Assembly (NCBI RefSeq): GCF_018991925.1
Contig: NW_024722158.1
Coordinates: 6,735,546-6,799,545, forward strand
Origin: Homarus americanus
Taxonomy: Eukaryota; Arthropoda; Malacostraca; Decapoda; Nephropidae
Length of the DNA: 64,000 bases
Direction of reading: 5' to 3'
Within the stretch, counting starts at the first letter, position 1, and each line of letters begins with the position of its first letter. A program made the translations under genes and the position numbers. Positions 31,689-42,471 of this stretch are shown piece after piece. Under the pieces are notes generated by a model. The model was given only the letters and a program-made list of their open reading frames with translations. It did no database searches and had not been told where the DNA came from.

Positions 31689-32219
31689 TTTGTACATAAA
31701 AAATTTCTCTGCATAAGACCTTACTTTATATAGGAACTTAAGTAACATAGGAACCAACTTTATAGACTTACTCCACGCAAGACCCTATTCAATATCGGAT
31801 TCAACTCCACTTAATACTCTTTTTCGGTTACTTATCATCATTAAAACCTTTTCCTAGTGAGAACCTTTTCCGGGAAGGGGTCATATTTAAGTAGCTACCT
31901 TCCCCTTACAGGAATAGTACAGTACAGTCACTCAAAAAACTATCTTTACTTGGTATGGTCGATAAATTTCAGAATAAACACTATGACTCCTGTTGTCTTG
32001 GTAGTGTTGTCAAAATCCTTCGTCTGTTCTGTCATATTTTCTCAACACAATTTTGTAACGATTGTTTTTTGTTTTTTTGAGTGATTATATATAAGTAGCC
32101 TTGGCGGTGTTGTTTTAGTGCCCCGTGTTTTATCAGAATGGTCACGTGTTCTTCATGAGTAGTTAACACGGTAGACTCTATAATCCAGACGTCGATAACA
32201 CGGTTGGGGGTGAAGAGAA
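31687..32219. other. Low-copy stretch with weak internal repetition
   Basis: Sequence of the type TAGGAACTTAAGTAACATAGGAACCAAC and ACTCCACGCAAGACC recurs loosely at 31710-31860, suggesting a very old tandem repeat. No gene is seen. Confidence 0.4.
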
Positions 32220-32850
32220 CCGTGTGCGAGGGGGTTAAGGTGGGGTTTGGATAGGGACGGGATCTAGAGTGGTTGGGGGGGAAGTCGTCTCAGAGGGGTT
32301 GGGAGGAGGGCGTTTAGGAGGGTTGGGAGTGGTGCAGGGGAGGGGTTTGGGGTATGGGAGGAATCTAGAGAGGTTGAGATGGGGAAGGGAGATGGTCTAG
32401 TGGGGTTTGAGGGAGAAAAATGGGGTACAGGGTGGGGTTGAGGGAGGGGAAGTGGTCTAGGAGGAGTTGACGGAGTGGAGGGGGTCTAGAGGGGCTGGGG
32501 GAAGGGAAGGGGTCTAGAGAGGATGGGGAGGGAGGATGGTCAAGAGGGGTTTGAGGGAGGGGACAGAGGGAAGGGGTACAGGAGGGGTTAAAGGGGAGGG
32601 GGCTACAGTAGGGGTTGAGGGGAGGGGGGGGTTGAGGAGGGGTGTGGAGGCGGTTGAGGAGAGGGGGCTACTGGAGGGGGCGTGGAGGGGCTACTGAGGG
32701 GTTGTGTGGAGGGGCTACTGGAGGGGTTGAAGGAGGGGGCTACAGTAGGGGGTTGTGTGGAGGGGGCTACTGGAGGGGGTTGAAGGGAGGGGGCTACAGT
32801 AGGGGGTTGAGCGGAGGGGACTACTGGAGGGGGTTGAGGGTAGGGGTAGA
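32220..32850. repeat. G-rich minisatellites, GGGGTTGAGGGAGGGG and GGGGGCTACTGGAGGGG
   Basis: The left half has irregular GGTCTAGAGGGG-type copies of about 40-45 bases. The right half (32650-32840) has a cleaner unit of about 29 bases with GGCTACTGGAGGGGGTTG. G runs of 4-7 are dense. Confidence 0.9.
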
Positions 32851-33179
32851 AGATAATGTGGAGAAAAGGCAGAAACTAACACATCGTTGATCAAAACAGA
32901 TACGGCCATTGAATACCTGTCCAAACGTTTTTACACTGTTAGATACTATCAGCTTTCATATACCTTTCATTCTATAGACGTATAAACATCTCTATATAGT
33001 TACAACAAAATCTATTCCTGAAATTACAACAAGAAATATTTAAAAAGTTCTTGTTTTCAGTTGTTTATTATCGAGTTCACAATCTCAATTCTCACAAAGT
33101 AATTTTTTATCAGATTAACAAATTCTGTAAATCCTTTTAACTTTCAGATTTTATGGCGCCTTAACTAGGGTCAAAGTCG
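32851..33179. other. AT-rich low-copy stretch, no gene seen
   Basis: No repeats or splice-bounded open segments of note. Confidence 0.45.

Positions 33180-33231
<52 letters not shown>
33180..33231. repeat. (GT)n microsatellite
   Basis: About 26 GT units. Confidence 0.97.
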
Positions 33232-33600
33232 CATTATTTGGCATTTCCATCGTAGCTTAAAGTCTTTATATATTAACAGTGTGGCCAGATCTTATGTCAC
33301 CTTTATGTGATACGTCTCGGAGGAGTGTTGGTATGTCGTGTGATGTGGTAATACTGGTAGCAATGTTTCTCTTTCTTCTTATTTTCATTCCGTTCTCACT
33401 TCTATCATCTCTCATTTTTTCTTCTCTTGCCTCATGCCCATCGTTTACTGTTTTTATTCTTCTCTTCTACTTTCACTTTTTATCTCCTATCCTATTCTAT
33501 TTGTCTTCTCTTTTTTATACCTTTTCTCTTACTCGCTGTCTTTCTCTCGTTCTAGCCGTATCTCTCTGTCTCTCTCACATACAGGTACTCGAAGATAAAG
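33232..33600. other. T/C-biased stretch, no gene seen
   Basis: TTCTCTTTC-like sequence from 33365 onward. A 163-codon plus-strand frame runs through it into the adjacent CA tract, with leucine/serine/phenylalanine-rich content and no recognisable domain. Confidence 0.45.

Positions 33601-33692
<92 letters not shown>
33601..33692. repeat. (AC)n microsatellite, about 46 units
   Basis: Uninterrupted AC over 92 bases. Confidence 0.98.
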
Positions 33693-33695
<3 letters not shown>

Positions 33696-33847
33696 AACAC
33701 TCTCTCTTCTCTCTCACTCACCATAATAACCCACAATGACGCTGTCAGTACCACAAGACACTACTACTAATTATTCATGGCAGGTATCGGCCACCTGGAG
33801 GATGATGACAGCTTGACGTTCATTCACTATAATAAGTTAATAAGTGA

Positions 33848-33879
<32 letters not shown>

Positions 33880-33904
33880 AGCGGAGGTATACACACACAC
33901 ACAA
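33848..33904. repeat. (GT)n and (AC)n short inverted microsatellites
   Basis: GT units at 33848-33879 are followed, after a spacer of about 11 bases, by AC units at 33890-33904. The two arms are complementary and could form a hairpin. Confidence 0.92.
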
Positions 33905-34086
33905 AGGTCACACGTTCATTTATGTGCTTACAGACCCTCATATGTATTGTCCACCAGCGCGTATACATATTTTCGTACATATTGACGCGTAGAATAGATA
34001 TGTATCCTTGTGTGTTTCTGCTGATCTGTACAGTATATAAATATATATACATCCTTACTCACATATGATCAGAGACGTATGCAGAT

Positions 34087-34090
<4 letters not shown>

Positions 34091-34167
<77 letters not shown>

Positions 34168-34207
34168 GATACACACACACACACACACACACATACACAC
34201 ACACACA

Positions 34208-34250
<43 letters not shown>

Positions 34251-34278
34251 AGATACACACACACACACACACACACAA
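34091..34278. repeat. (AC)n microsatellite with TACA/CAGATA interruptions
   Basis: About 188 bases of AC interrupted by T about every 20-40 bases, with two ACAGATACAC motifs near 34165 and 34249. Confidence 0.98.
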
Positions 34279-34308
34279 GAGATCTGAAGATTGACCCTGG
34301 ACGGAAAC

Positions 34309-34374
<66 letters not shown>

Positions 34375-34378
34375 TATT
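34309..34378. repeat. (ATT)n microsatellite
   Basis: About 18 ATT units, then degraded ATC/ATT triplets. Confidence 0.97.
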
Positions 34379-34494
34379 ACTGTAGGGGATCATAACAAAA
34401 CTAAACAATTGACTAAAGCTGTTGATTATACCTAAAAAAAAATACCTTTATCCCAATACTCTCAGCTTATGATATATCTTTTGCATTGTTCCAG

Positions 34495-34585
34495 GTATGT
34501 GAGGGAGGACTTCCAGCCACTCAAAGACTTAGACATGAGTATTCCTCCTAAGAGATGGTATCAGAATGCACTAAAACTCGAATAA
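34495..34585 (+). other. Candidate 3'-terminal coding exon (unconfirmed)
   Basis: TATCTTTTGCATTGTTCCAG ends at 34494 and is a good acceptor with a pyrimidine tract. The segment has one base completing a codon, then 29 codons beginning YVREDFQPLKDLDMS and ending in WYQNALKLE, then TAA at 34583-34585. AATAAA occurs at the stop and again at 34637-34642, about 50 bases downstream, as expected for a 3' end. Composition is ordinary and the residues are charged and mixed, unlike repeat translations elsewhere in the window. I do not recognise the family. No partner exon ending two bases into a codon could be assigned in the window. Confidence 0.33.
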
Positions 34586-34971
34586 AAATAACATAGTAAA
34601 TGGCATAAAAATCACATTAAAACTCTACTTTAAATTAATAAAGTTCTTTCAGTAGAAGTTAAGAAGCGGAATTAACGTAGAAAATCCGAGGAAAGATTAT
34701 GTACCTTAATTTGGTTCGCTTAATTAATCTCCAGTGAACGTATCGAGCTAAGGTTGAATCTCAGTGTAACTATTCTGCTATTTTTCAATTTACTTTTCAC
34801 ATAAAGTCAATGAGTTGGGTACATTCTCATAACCTCCACTTACGAGGAATGTTTACCATATGGATCTTTGAGAATAAAAGCTCTCGGTAGGCGAGGGGAG
34901 ATTTGGGCGAACCACGGATCAGGTGTGAGGTAAGTACAGCTCTTATGGTTCTGTAGTATGGTAGGTGGAGG
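34586..34971. other. AT-rich low-copy stretch, possible 3' flank
   Basis: No repeats. If the segment ending at 34585 is a real terminal exon, this would hold its 3' UTR and downstream flank. Confidence 0.35.
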
Positions 34972-34998
34972 CTCTCTCTCTCTCTCTCTCACACACAC
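34972..34998. repeat. (CT)n-(AC)n short microsatellite
   Basis: Nine CT units, then five AC units. Confidence 0.9.
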
Positions 34999-35094
34999 GC
35001 TATAATAACAACATTTGTATTTTCCAACGTACACTTTAAATTCCATTATATATGCTCGTATGACAGTTTCACAAGAAGTGTGTTTCAGAAGTTG

Positions 35095-35165
35095 TATTGC
35101 ACGGCTGCTATGTGTTGCATGATCGCTTCTATGTTGCATGACCGCTTCTGTGTTGCATGACCACC
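35095..35165. repeat. Short tandem repeat, GCTTCTATGTTGCATGACC
   Basis: Three to four copies of about 19-20 bases with one or two differences each. Confidence 0.88.
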
Positions 35166-35470
35166 GTAAGAATATGTTGAATAAAATATAGCGAGGAAGA
35201 AGTCGTGCCGATAATAATTGTATTAAAATTAATTCGCAGTGTTGGTTGGGCTGATATTCTGGGGTGTTAATCCATGTATGTTGTCGCTTATGTGGTCTAT
35301 ACACGCACATATTTACACGCACACAGGTACTTGTATACATGTTAACGCACACATATACATACATACACAGAGGTATAATCACGCCTGTATTTGTCACTCT
35401 AACAGATACATGGATACATATAAACGCACATATTTATTGCAAGAAGGTACAGTAATATACGCACAGGCTC

Positions 35471-35472
<2 letters not shown>
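35166..35472. other. Low-copy stretch with scattered CACA/ATACA
   Basis: ACACGCACA and CATACATA motifs are frequent from 35300 on. No gene is supported. Confidence 0.45.

Positions 35473-35512
<40 letters not shown>
35473..35512. repeat. (AC)n microsatellite
   Basis: About 19 AC units. Confidence 0.97.
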
Positions 35513-35848
35513 CTCCCTTCATTACTGCCACCAATTTCTGGATTTCACTCTCAAAGTTTTGCCCTAAACATGTCTCTGTGATGCGCCCCCTTTACCACTA
35601 AGCCCCCGCCCTGTCATATCATTCTTACGGGGGGGACCTGGACCTGGACCTGACCTGGAGATGGATCTGACCTGTGTAGTGTTCAACGAGTACGGCGTCA
35701 GGTCCTGGGGGGAGGGGGTCTTGATTCACAAAAGTTCCCGAAAGTTATACATTTTCTTCCGTAAATTGAATGGAGAAGATTCATTTTATTGGTTTGGTTA
35801 AAGAGCTCAGCTGAAGATTCACTCCCGACAGCTTATTTCACTTGAAGA
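35513..35848. other. Low-copy stretch with a short GACCTG repeat
   Basis: GGACCTGGACCTGGACCTGA lies at about 35634-35656, followed by GGGGGGAGGGGG near 35708. No gene is seen. Confidence 0.5.
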
Positions 35849-35897
35849 TTAACCTAACCTAACCTAACCTAACCTAACATAACATAACATAACTAAA
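35849..35897. repeat. (CCTAA)n and (CATAA)n telomere-like tract
   Basis: Five CCTAA units followed by CATAA variants. The change from CCTAA to CATAA across the tract shows local spread of a variant. Confidence 0.9.
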
Positions 35898-36062
35898 CTA
35901 ACCCCAGAAAAGTTTTGACGTTGAATTTTCCTCTTAAATTGGGTGATTAGTAAACGTATGTATAATTACCTCAGTTAAACTACATAGTATAACGTCGGAT
36001 TCACAAAAGTTCTTAAGGTTTTATGTATAGCTGGAACCAAAATATGTATACTTGATACATTA

Positions 36063-36112
<50 letters not shown>

Positions 36113-36117
36113 ACACC
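36063..36117. repeat. (AC)n microsatellite
   Basis: About 26 AC units with one TCACAC interruption. Confidence 0.97.
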
Positions 36118-36644
36118 ATGCCAGCACATTTGTTAAGTGACTCCAGAATAAGATACCGACACTTGTACACAGATGTTACTGATAATGTATAAAAATTTTG
36201 GACATCTGTTGTTGTAAAATATATCACAGAAAGATATAGAGTAATTCCTCGTATATAATGTGGAAGACTCAGTTAATGTGGAATTTTTTATATATATGCT
36301 GTATATATTAATTTTTTTTGGGGGGGGGGGGATTTATTCATATTTATTCGAAATGTCTAAATATATAATTAGTATTTTGTGATTAAGATATTATTTCGAA
36401 TTATTGTGGATTTGTAATTTATATAATGTATGAGTACTAAGAATATCTATTGAATTTAGTTTTTTGGGGGTCAGCGTTGAATTTATTACACGGTAGCCTT
36501 AATTACAATATTTAAGCGATCATTATTCAGAGAGCATCAGGGAAAAGGATTGTGTACATCTATCCATATAAATTTATTTGCGTAAGTTTGATATAAGTTC
36601 TTGGAATGTATTAGGTTCACCGAGCGATCCTTATTATAAAGCTT
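36118..36644. other. AT-rich low-copy stretch, no gene seen
   Basis: Includes a T run followed by a G run, TTTTTTTTGGGGGGGGGG, at about 36313-36330, and TATATA-rich flanks. Confidence 0.5.
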
Positions 36645-36830
36645 TATTATTATTATTAGTAGTAGTAGTAGTAGTAACAGTAGTATTAGTAGTATTAGTA
36701 GTAGTAGTATTGTTATTTATATTGTTACTATTGTTGTTATTATTATTATTGTTATTAATATTATTGTTGTTGAAATTATAATTATTTTTATTCTAATATT
36801 ATCATTATTATTATCATTAATTTACCCTAA
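36645..36830. repeat. (AGT)n/(ATT)n/(GTT)n mixed trinucleotide repeat
   Basis: ATT, AGT and GTT triplets intermingle over about 185 bases, with partial order AGTAGTATT. Confidence 0.9.
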
Positions 36831-37119
36831 AGACAAATTGCAATAATCAAACATCCAAATTGCAGCGACGAGAAAAGATCAAAAGAGCTTCTAAAATGTC
36901 AAGGAGATGCTTAATTGACAGCTTATTTACTAATACATCAACAATACACGAATAGGAAAGTTGGGTTGGAATTAGAGACACGTTAATAGGTACATGACTT
37001 GAAGACAGTTAATTTACCTGTCCGTTAAATACCTGGTCAACGTGAAACTGTTTTGTCTAATGGGATAAAAAACAGATTCCGGTGAGGGAGGTTAAGAGGA
37101 ATAGCAAGAGTGAGGATTT

Positions 37120-37460
37120 TTTCTTTTATTTACATGATTATTTTTTTTTCTTCTTTTGTCTCGTTTTATGATTTTTTTTTCGTGGTTATTTTTCATTTTA
37201 TTTTATCCCGTTTGCTTTTTGCCCTCTTCCATCTTTTCTTATTAAAGTTTATTCTACTTTCTTTTTTAACTATTCATTCCTTCTTTTCCATCTCTTTTTA
37301 CCCCCGTTTTATTCTATTCCTTCCTCATTTTATCTATTCCATTGATCTTTTTACTACCTCCATTCCATCGTTTCTCATCCTTTTGTTACATTTTTTTACT
37401 TATTCCAGTCTATTTCTTCCTCTCTCATCCCTTTCAATTCTATTACCTTTCCTCTAATCC
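37120..37460. repeat. T-rich low-complexity DNA
   Basis: TTTTCTTCT and TTCCATTCC-like sequence. The 115-codon phenylalanine/leucine-rich frames are composition artefacts. Confidence 0.75.
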
Positions 37461-37489
37461 CAATTCCAACCTCCCACTCATCCTCTCTG

Positions 37490-37735
37490 TTACATTCCCA
37501 CTCACCCAAACATTAAACCTCATTCACCCTACCACTCACCCTCCCACTCACCTCTCTACTCTCCCTCCTAGTCACCCTCCTACTCACCCTCCCACTCACC
37601 CTCCCACTCACCCAAACATTAAACCTCATTCACCCTACCACTCACCCTCCCACTCACCCTCCCGCTCACCTCTCTACTCTCCCTCCTAGTCACCCTCCTA
37701 CTCACCCTCCCACTCACCCTCTCACTCCACAAACA
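37490..37735. repeat. CACCCTCCCACT minisatellite with a 106-bp higher-order unit
   Basis: The 12-base unit CTCACCCTCCCA is repeated within a block of about 106 bases beginning CTCACCCAAACATTAAACC. That block occurs at 37501 and again at 37607. Confidence 0.92.
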
Positions 37736-38114
37736 TCATAACACGTCAACCTTTAAACTGGTCGACAGATTCAATTTTTTCCTCAAGTACTATATTTTTG
37801 TTTTTTTATCGCATGACGGCTGTAATCTGAGCACATTACATGCAAGGTATTCCTGGGACCAATAACTCCTTCAAGTTTACTACAGGTGAAAATTAGGTGT
37901 TTGTTGGTATTAGGACGGTGGTATTGAAGTTAAACATACAGTCGGTGGGTTTTTTTCTCAAATTGAATCGGTGTGTACTTAAGGGCGAATTATGCAGATT
38001 AGTGTATCCTTGGTGGGGATTACAGTGAGAAGTGAATACATACACTGACGCTAACTCGGTAACTCACTTCACGATGGTAATTTTCTACTTGTTCCGCCGT
38101 CGATTATGTATGGA
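37736..38114. other. Low-copy stretch, no gene seen
   Basis: Ordinary composition, no repeat family. Confidence 0.4.
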
Positions 38115-38410
38115 TGGCGACCTGTGGTGTAATGGTCAGCATACTCGCCTAACAAGCGAGTGGTTCGATCCCCAGGTAGGGTGAAACTATGGTTGAGCTT
38201 CTTTACCCAGCAGTAACTGGGGACCTGGATGTTAATCGATTTGCATATCGTGTTCCAGGGTAATGGTTAGCCAGTGCAGTTGGCAACTTGTCCGGTCATG
38301 CAGCTCGTAAACTTAGCGTTGTTGTTGCGTTGGCGACAGCTTCTATACCTTAAACAAAATCATGTCTAGGTGGCCCTAGAGCCGGCCATCCTCGAACACG
38401 GGGGGCAACA
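38115..38410 (+). mobile_element. tRNA-Val-derived SINE
   Basis: A tRNA-like head carries box A TGGTGTAATGG at 38125-38135 and box B GGTTCGATCCC at 38162-38172, the two internal pol III promoter elements. Between them is a perfect anticodon arm, CTCGC-CTAACAA-GCGAG (38144-38160), with anticodon AAC (valine). The variable loop is missing and the T arm cannot fold fully, so this is not a working tRNA. A body of about 230 bases follows, including GTTAATCGATTTGCATATCG and TAGAGCCGGCCATCC, with a TATA-rich end. Possible target duplications (ATTATGTAT at 38104, ATATATGTAT after 38413) are imperfect. Similar to the general tRNA-SINE class; family name unknown. Confidence 0.72.
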
Positions 38411-38567
38411 ATTATATATGTATTTATATCAAGACAAAGACTGACCTATAACATGTAACTTATTTATTAAACAACAACTAATCAGGAATTTGTTGTCTGC
38501 CTTGGATACGACCAAGCCTCTTACCCTCAGTCTTGGGTGCAGCTGTGGTTATTACGTAAAAATATGT

Positions 38568-38685
<118 letters not shown>

Positions 38686-38823
38686 GACCCACCTCACCCA
38701 GGACTCACCTCCCCCCCTCCCCCATAATTCTACTAAGCCCCTTGATTTATTTTTTTAATAACGTAATTAGTTTCTGGTGACGATAATTCATGCCCTAAGC
38801 TCATCATCATTAGGCCATTACTG

Positions 38824-38847
38824 ACACACACACACACACACACACCT
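38824..38847. repeat. (AC)n microsatellite
   Basis: About 12 AC units. Confidence 0.95.
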
Positions 38848-39005
38848 GGTGGCTCAACTAATTTCCTCATTAACTTACCATTATTTGATAACTATAATTT
38901 TCCCAACATCAACGTTCAGCTGTCATGATTTTCTCAGGTAATTTTTTTTTTAACATTTAACATATGAGAAAAATGTATGTTTTTATTTAGGAAGATAATT
39001 ATTGT

Positions 39006-39066
39006 ATTTTTTGGGTGGGGGGAGGGGGTGGGGGTGGGGGAGGGAGGGGTGGGGGGGTGGGGGGCC
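39006..39066. repeat. G-run cluster with G-quadruplex potential
   Basis: GGGTGGGGGGAGGGGGTGGG and following sequence gives at least eight G runs of four or more within 55 bases, separated by one base. This is one of the strongest quadruplex-type motifs in the window. Confidence 0.85.
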
Positions 39067-39094
39067 TTAATGGGAAATGGCGAGCATGAGTGAT

Positions 39095-39265
39095 GTCTGT
39101 ATATCTGTCTGTATGTTTCTTGTCTTTCTGTTTGTGTTTGTGTATGTGTCTGTATTTGTCCGTCTGTTTGTCTTTATATGTCTGTTTATGTATCTATCTG
39201 TCTGTTTATGTGTCTTTCTCTTTATGTGTCTGTATTTGCCCGTCTGTCTGTCTTTCTCTGTATGA
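39095..39265. repeat. Degenerate (TGTC)n/(TGTT)n
   Basis: TGTCTGTATTTGTCCGTCTG and similar blocks repeat with a loose period of about 60-70 bases. Confidence 0.85.
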
Positions 39266-40365
39266 AGTAAGTGTGTCACGCATTTTTTCCATGCAATTAA
39301 ATTTTGATAAGAGCAGGTAATTAAGACCTTCTGAGGCAGGTGTTTGATTGGGGTGTTTGTGGTGGTGTGAGGTCAGTGATCGTGTTTCGACTCCGGAGTG
39401 ACCTGAAGTGAACTGAAGTGACCCAGAACGTTTAAAATATCACAGGTCATTCTTATCAATTCCATGTAGTGCTTCCTGTCATTTTGCATTTCATTATTCT
39501 ATATTTATTTACAGAGTTTTCAAAGATCACATAACATTTTAATTTATATTTTGGAGGGGTGGGGTGTGTTTTTTGGGGGTGATTTTTAAGATTTTTAAAT
39601 TTTTATTATTATCTAATTTGTATATGTAATTGTCCTTCATAATAAATAGGAATTTTTTTAAATCGTATTTTTAAATTAATGTATCTTCTAATTGGAATTA
39701 TATCTTATTTATGTTTATTTACCATTCATTATTTATCGTATTTGTATTTACTGAGAATTTTTATTTATTTATTATTTAGAACCTGTAAGTATCCGAATTT
39801 ATGTGTTTACTTTATATATTTATTTATGTAATGTCAACAAACATTAAATTCCCTCGCCTCACTGTCATTTAATTCTTCGTCAACATTTATCATCAACAAC
39901 ATACAACACCATAACCTGTTCTGTATAAAACGCTACCTTCAAATTCCTTCTTTCGTTTGTATATTATATTTGTTGTGTTATCATTTTACCGCCACTTGAG
40001 AAAATATTCCACCGATGTAAACAGACGCTCATTTGTTTCACCCCGGGTCCGTTCACAACCAATTTCGTATTTTCTCCTCCCGGTTTTCGCTTCTCATAAA
40101 ACGACTATATTTTTTGTCAACCTTCCTTTATCCCTTTTTTCTCTCCCTTGTCTACTTTCAATACACCATTACCTACAGCGTGGAAGCTTTAAAGTATTTT
40201 ATGTCCAAATATTACAACGTTTTCTGAATACGGAGGAAAGTTAGTGTCTCACGTATTTATATTGTGGTGAACGTGGCCGCCCCAGAATAGTGCTGCTCGT
40301 ACTGTACTTTGTGTGCGTTACGGTAAGGGTGATTCTGGACGCTCTTTATACGACGCCCTCTCGTG

Positions 40366-40368
<3 letters not shown>
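39266..40368. other. AT-rich low-copy stretch, no gene supported
   Basis: No tandem array. 39600-39830 is very AT-rich. 39990-40200 has mixed sequence with pyrimidine patches and a 95-codon plus-strand frame that matches no family. GAACGTGGCCGCCCCAGAA near 40269 is the only GC-rich patch. Confidence 0.5.

Positions 40369-40433
<65 letters not shown>
40369..40433. repeat. (TA)n microsatellite
   Basis: About 32 TA units without interruption. It is self-complementary and can extrude as a hairpin. Confidence 0.97.
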
Positions 40434-40435
<2 letters not shown>

Positions 40436-40439
40436 GTAT

Positions 40440-40790
40440 ATAGAAAGGCTAATGCTCTACATATGATATTTAAAGTTAAAAATATATACCAAAAAATATA
40501 TACCTACTGAAATATGTACAATGCTAATACTCACTACATATGGCATTTAAACTCTACCAAAATATATAAATAATATAGTGCATAAAAATATTCTTAATAG
40601 CATCGACTTCCTGCATTAAAAGCTACAAATTCACACACCTAAATATATATATGTGTAAAAATACTAATATCATCCACATATGGCATTAAAACCTACAAAA
40701 ACCAACCCCCAAAAAATTCTATATACAAAAAACCTCCCTAATGCCGTCTACGTTTTGCATTAAAAGCTAACACACATTTGCCCGGACTCT
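40440..40790. repeat. Degenerate AT-rich tandem repeat around ACATATGGCATTAAA
   Basis: CTACATATGATATTTAAA, CTACATATGGCATTTAAA, CTTCCTGCATTAAAAGCTAC, CACATATGGCATTAAAACC and TACGTTTTGCATTAAAAGC recur at about 70-90 base intervals, with AAAATATATA linkers. Confidence 0.75.
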
Positions 40791-40799
40791 GTCGAGCAT

Positions 40800-40990
40800 C
40801 ACATAAATTGCGAAATAACAGGGGCTGGAGTTTTCACTGGCCATTAATATTTTAAGCCCTGTATACATTTCATGGAGCAGCCAGGTGCCAGAGGTGAATT
40901 TGTTTGTAAAATGACCCCCCGTTTCAGGAGGTCATTCGGGACTATTTATAAATTAATGTGGACGTCATCCTGACCAGCTTTTACATTTGA
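40800..40990. other. Possible conserved non-coding element
   Basis: Non-repetitive, with ATTAATATTTTAAG, ATTTATAAATTAATG and a short stem AATGACC/GGTCATT at about 40910-40944. It stands out from flanking degenerate repeats by complexity and AT-rich homeodomain-type cores, but conservation cannot be seen from one sequence. Confidence 0.2.
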
Positions 40991-41049
40991 TACAGAAATG
41001 ATAATGACATTTACTTTTTGTTTATATTTGTTTTTTTCTCTAAAGATGT

Positions 41050-41213
41050 TTTATTGTTGTTATTATTTGTATTATTTACATTATTACTGTTGTTATTGCT
41101 GTTATTGTTATATTATTATTGCTGTTTTTGTTATTATTATTTATATTATTATTTTCTATTGTTTTTTTATTATTTTTTTATTTTTTATTGTTATTGCTGT
41201 TCTTCTTGTTATG

Positions 41214-41261
<48 letters not shown>

Positions 41262-41262
41262 T
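41050..41262. repeat. (ATT)n region, degenerate then pure
   Basis: TTATT/TGTT/TGCTG triplets to 41215, then about 15 pure ATT units. Confidence 0.94.
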
Positions 41263-41644
41263 TGGGAGATAGAAATAACGACTATGGCAGTATGGAAAGA
41301 GTGTATATACTGTACATTAACCCTGGCGTAATCATTAATAATTTTCATTAATAAGAGAGAGTGCAATAAACTGTATTAGACGAGATGTTATGTAACTGTA
41401 AATTACTAAAACTGACAGAACTGTACATGATTGGTGATAGACAGGAGGAAGACAGTCAGGAGTAAATAAAAAAATGGGTAAAGTAAGAGAATTATTTAAG
41501 AATTATAGACAGGTGAATAACAGGTATTGATATAATTGAATACAAATTACTGACAGTGACAGGTAAAGTAATATTATTAAATACTAAAGATCATATATCA
41601 GGATCACATTTATTATGAAATTCCGTTGTTTTTCGTTCACCAAG
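41263..41644. other. AT-rich low-copy stretch, no gene seen
   Basis: GACAGGTAAATAACAGGTA-like segments recur loosely at 41490-41575. No gene is supported. Confidence 0.45.
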
Positions 41645-41764
41645 GTCTGTCTGTCTGTCTGTCAATGGTGTTAGATCAGTTCGTAAAATAGTGACACTAC
41701 ACTAAAACGGATTTGTCGCGTAATAGATTATGAAAAAATATATTTGTGTAGTTGGAATGATGTA

Positions 41765-41800
<36 letters not shown>
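41645..41800. repeat. (CTGT)n and (GT)n microsatellites
   Basis: Five CTGT units at 41645-41664 and about 16 GT units at 41768-41800. Confidence 0.93.
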
Positions 41801-41801
<1 letters not shown>

Positions 41802-42445
41802 ATATATCTATATACTCAGGAACACCGAAATATATAATACCCACAGCATAACTAATATACACCAGCACATTACACACGCTCTCTACGTTATAAAACACGT
41901 ATATTTACTCTGTATAACAAAATATAATATTATCCTCCGTAATACCAAATATATATATGTGTGTACGAGAGATTAATGGTACAGTGTGTTCTGGCTGTCC
42001 TAACTTGCAGCTTCTACACGTTCTGAGACAGGGGTAATTATCTGGGTGTAAAATACAGTGTTTTGTTCACATCACACCTGGTTGCTGCAATAATTGAAAT
42101 TGCCTGAACTATGAGCTTATGATACACGGTGCAAATTGGACAGTAATATTGCTGAATAAATTTCGAGTCGTTTGACCGGTAATTTAATGGATTGTAGTGC
42201 AAGTTGCATACGATTTTAGCTGGGTTTTTTTAACCAGTTCGAAGAGAGAAGCTACGATTGGAATAATGGCGCGTTGTTTATTTGTTGTTTACTTGTTTAA
42301 ATTGTAAATAATTATATATATGGTGCATTGATTACTTGCTTAGTTGAGAAAACAATAATTATTGTACTGTGCATGGATTACCTTTCAGTTGCAAAATAGA
42401 AATATTGATTTTGGTACATTGTTTACCGGTTTAGTTGCAAAATAA
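41801..42445. other. AT-rich low-copy stretch with a weak repeat
   Basis: Segments resembling TTGTTTACTTGTTTAAATTG, GATTACTTGCTTAGTTGAG and GTTTACCGGTTTAGTTGCA recur about 70 bases apart at 42275-42440. No gene is seen. Confidence 0.5.
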
Positions 42446-42471
42446 ATTCACACACACACACACACACACAG
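42446..42471. repeat. (CA)n microsatellite
   Basis: About 12 CA units. Confidence 0.95.

Noticed and set aside
36866..36955. Possible 30-codon terminal exon after AAATTGCAG
   Set aside because: The upstream pyrimidine tract is absent and no poly(A) signal is close. It is weaker than the listed candidates and expected by chance.
38115..38190. Functional tRNA-Val gene
   Set aside because: The variable loop is missing and the T-arm and acceptor pairings compete. It continues into a SINE body, so it is a tRNA-derived retroelement.
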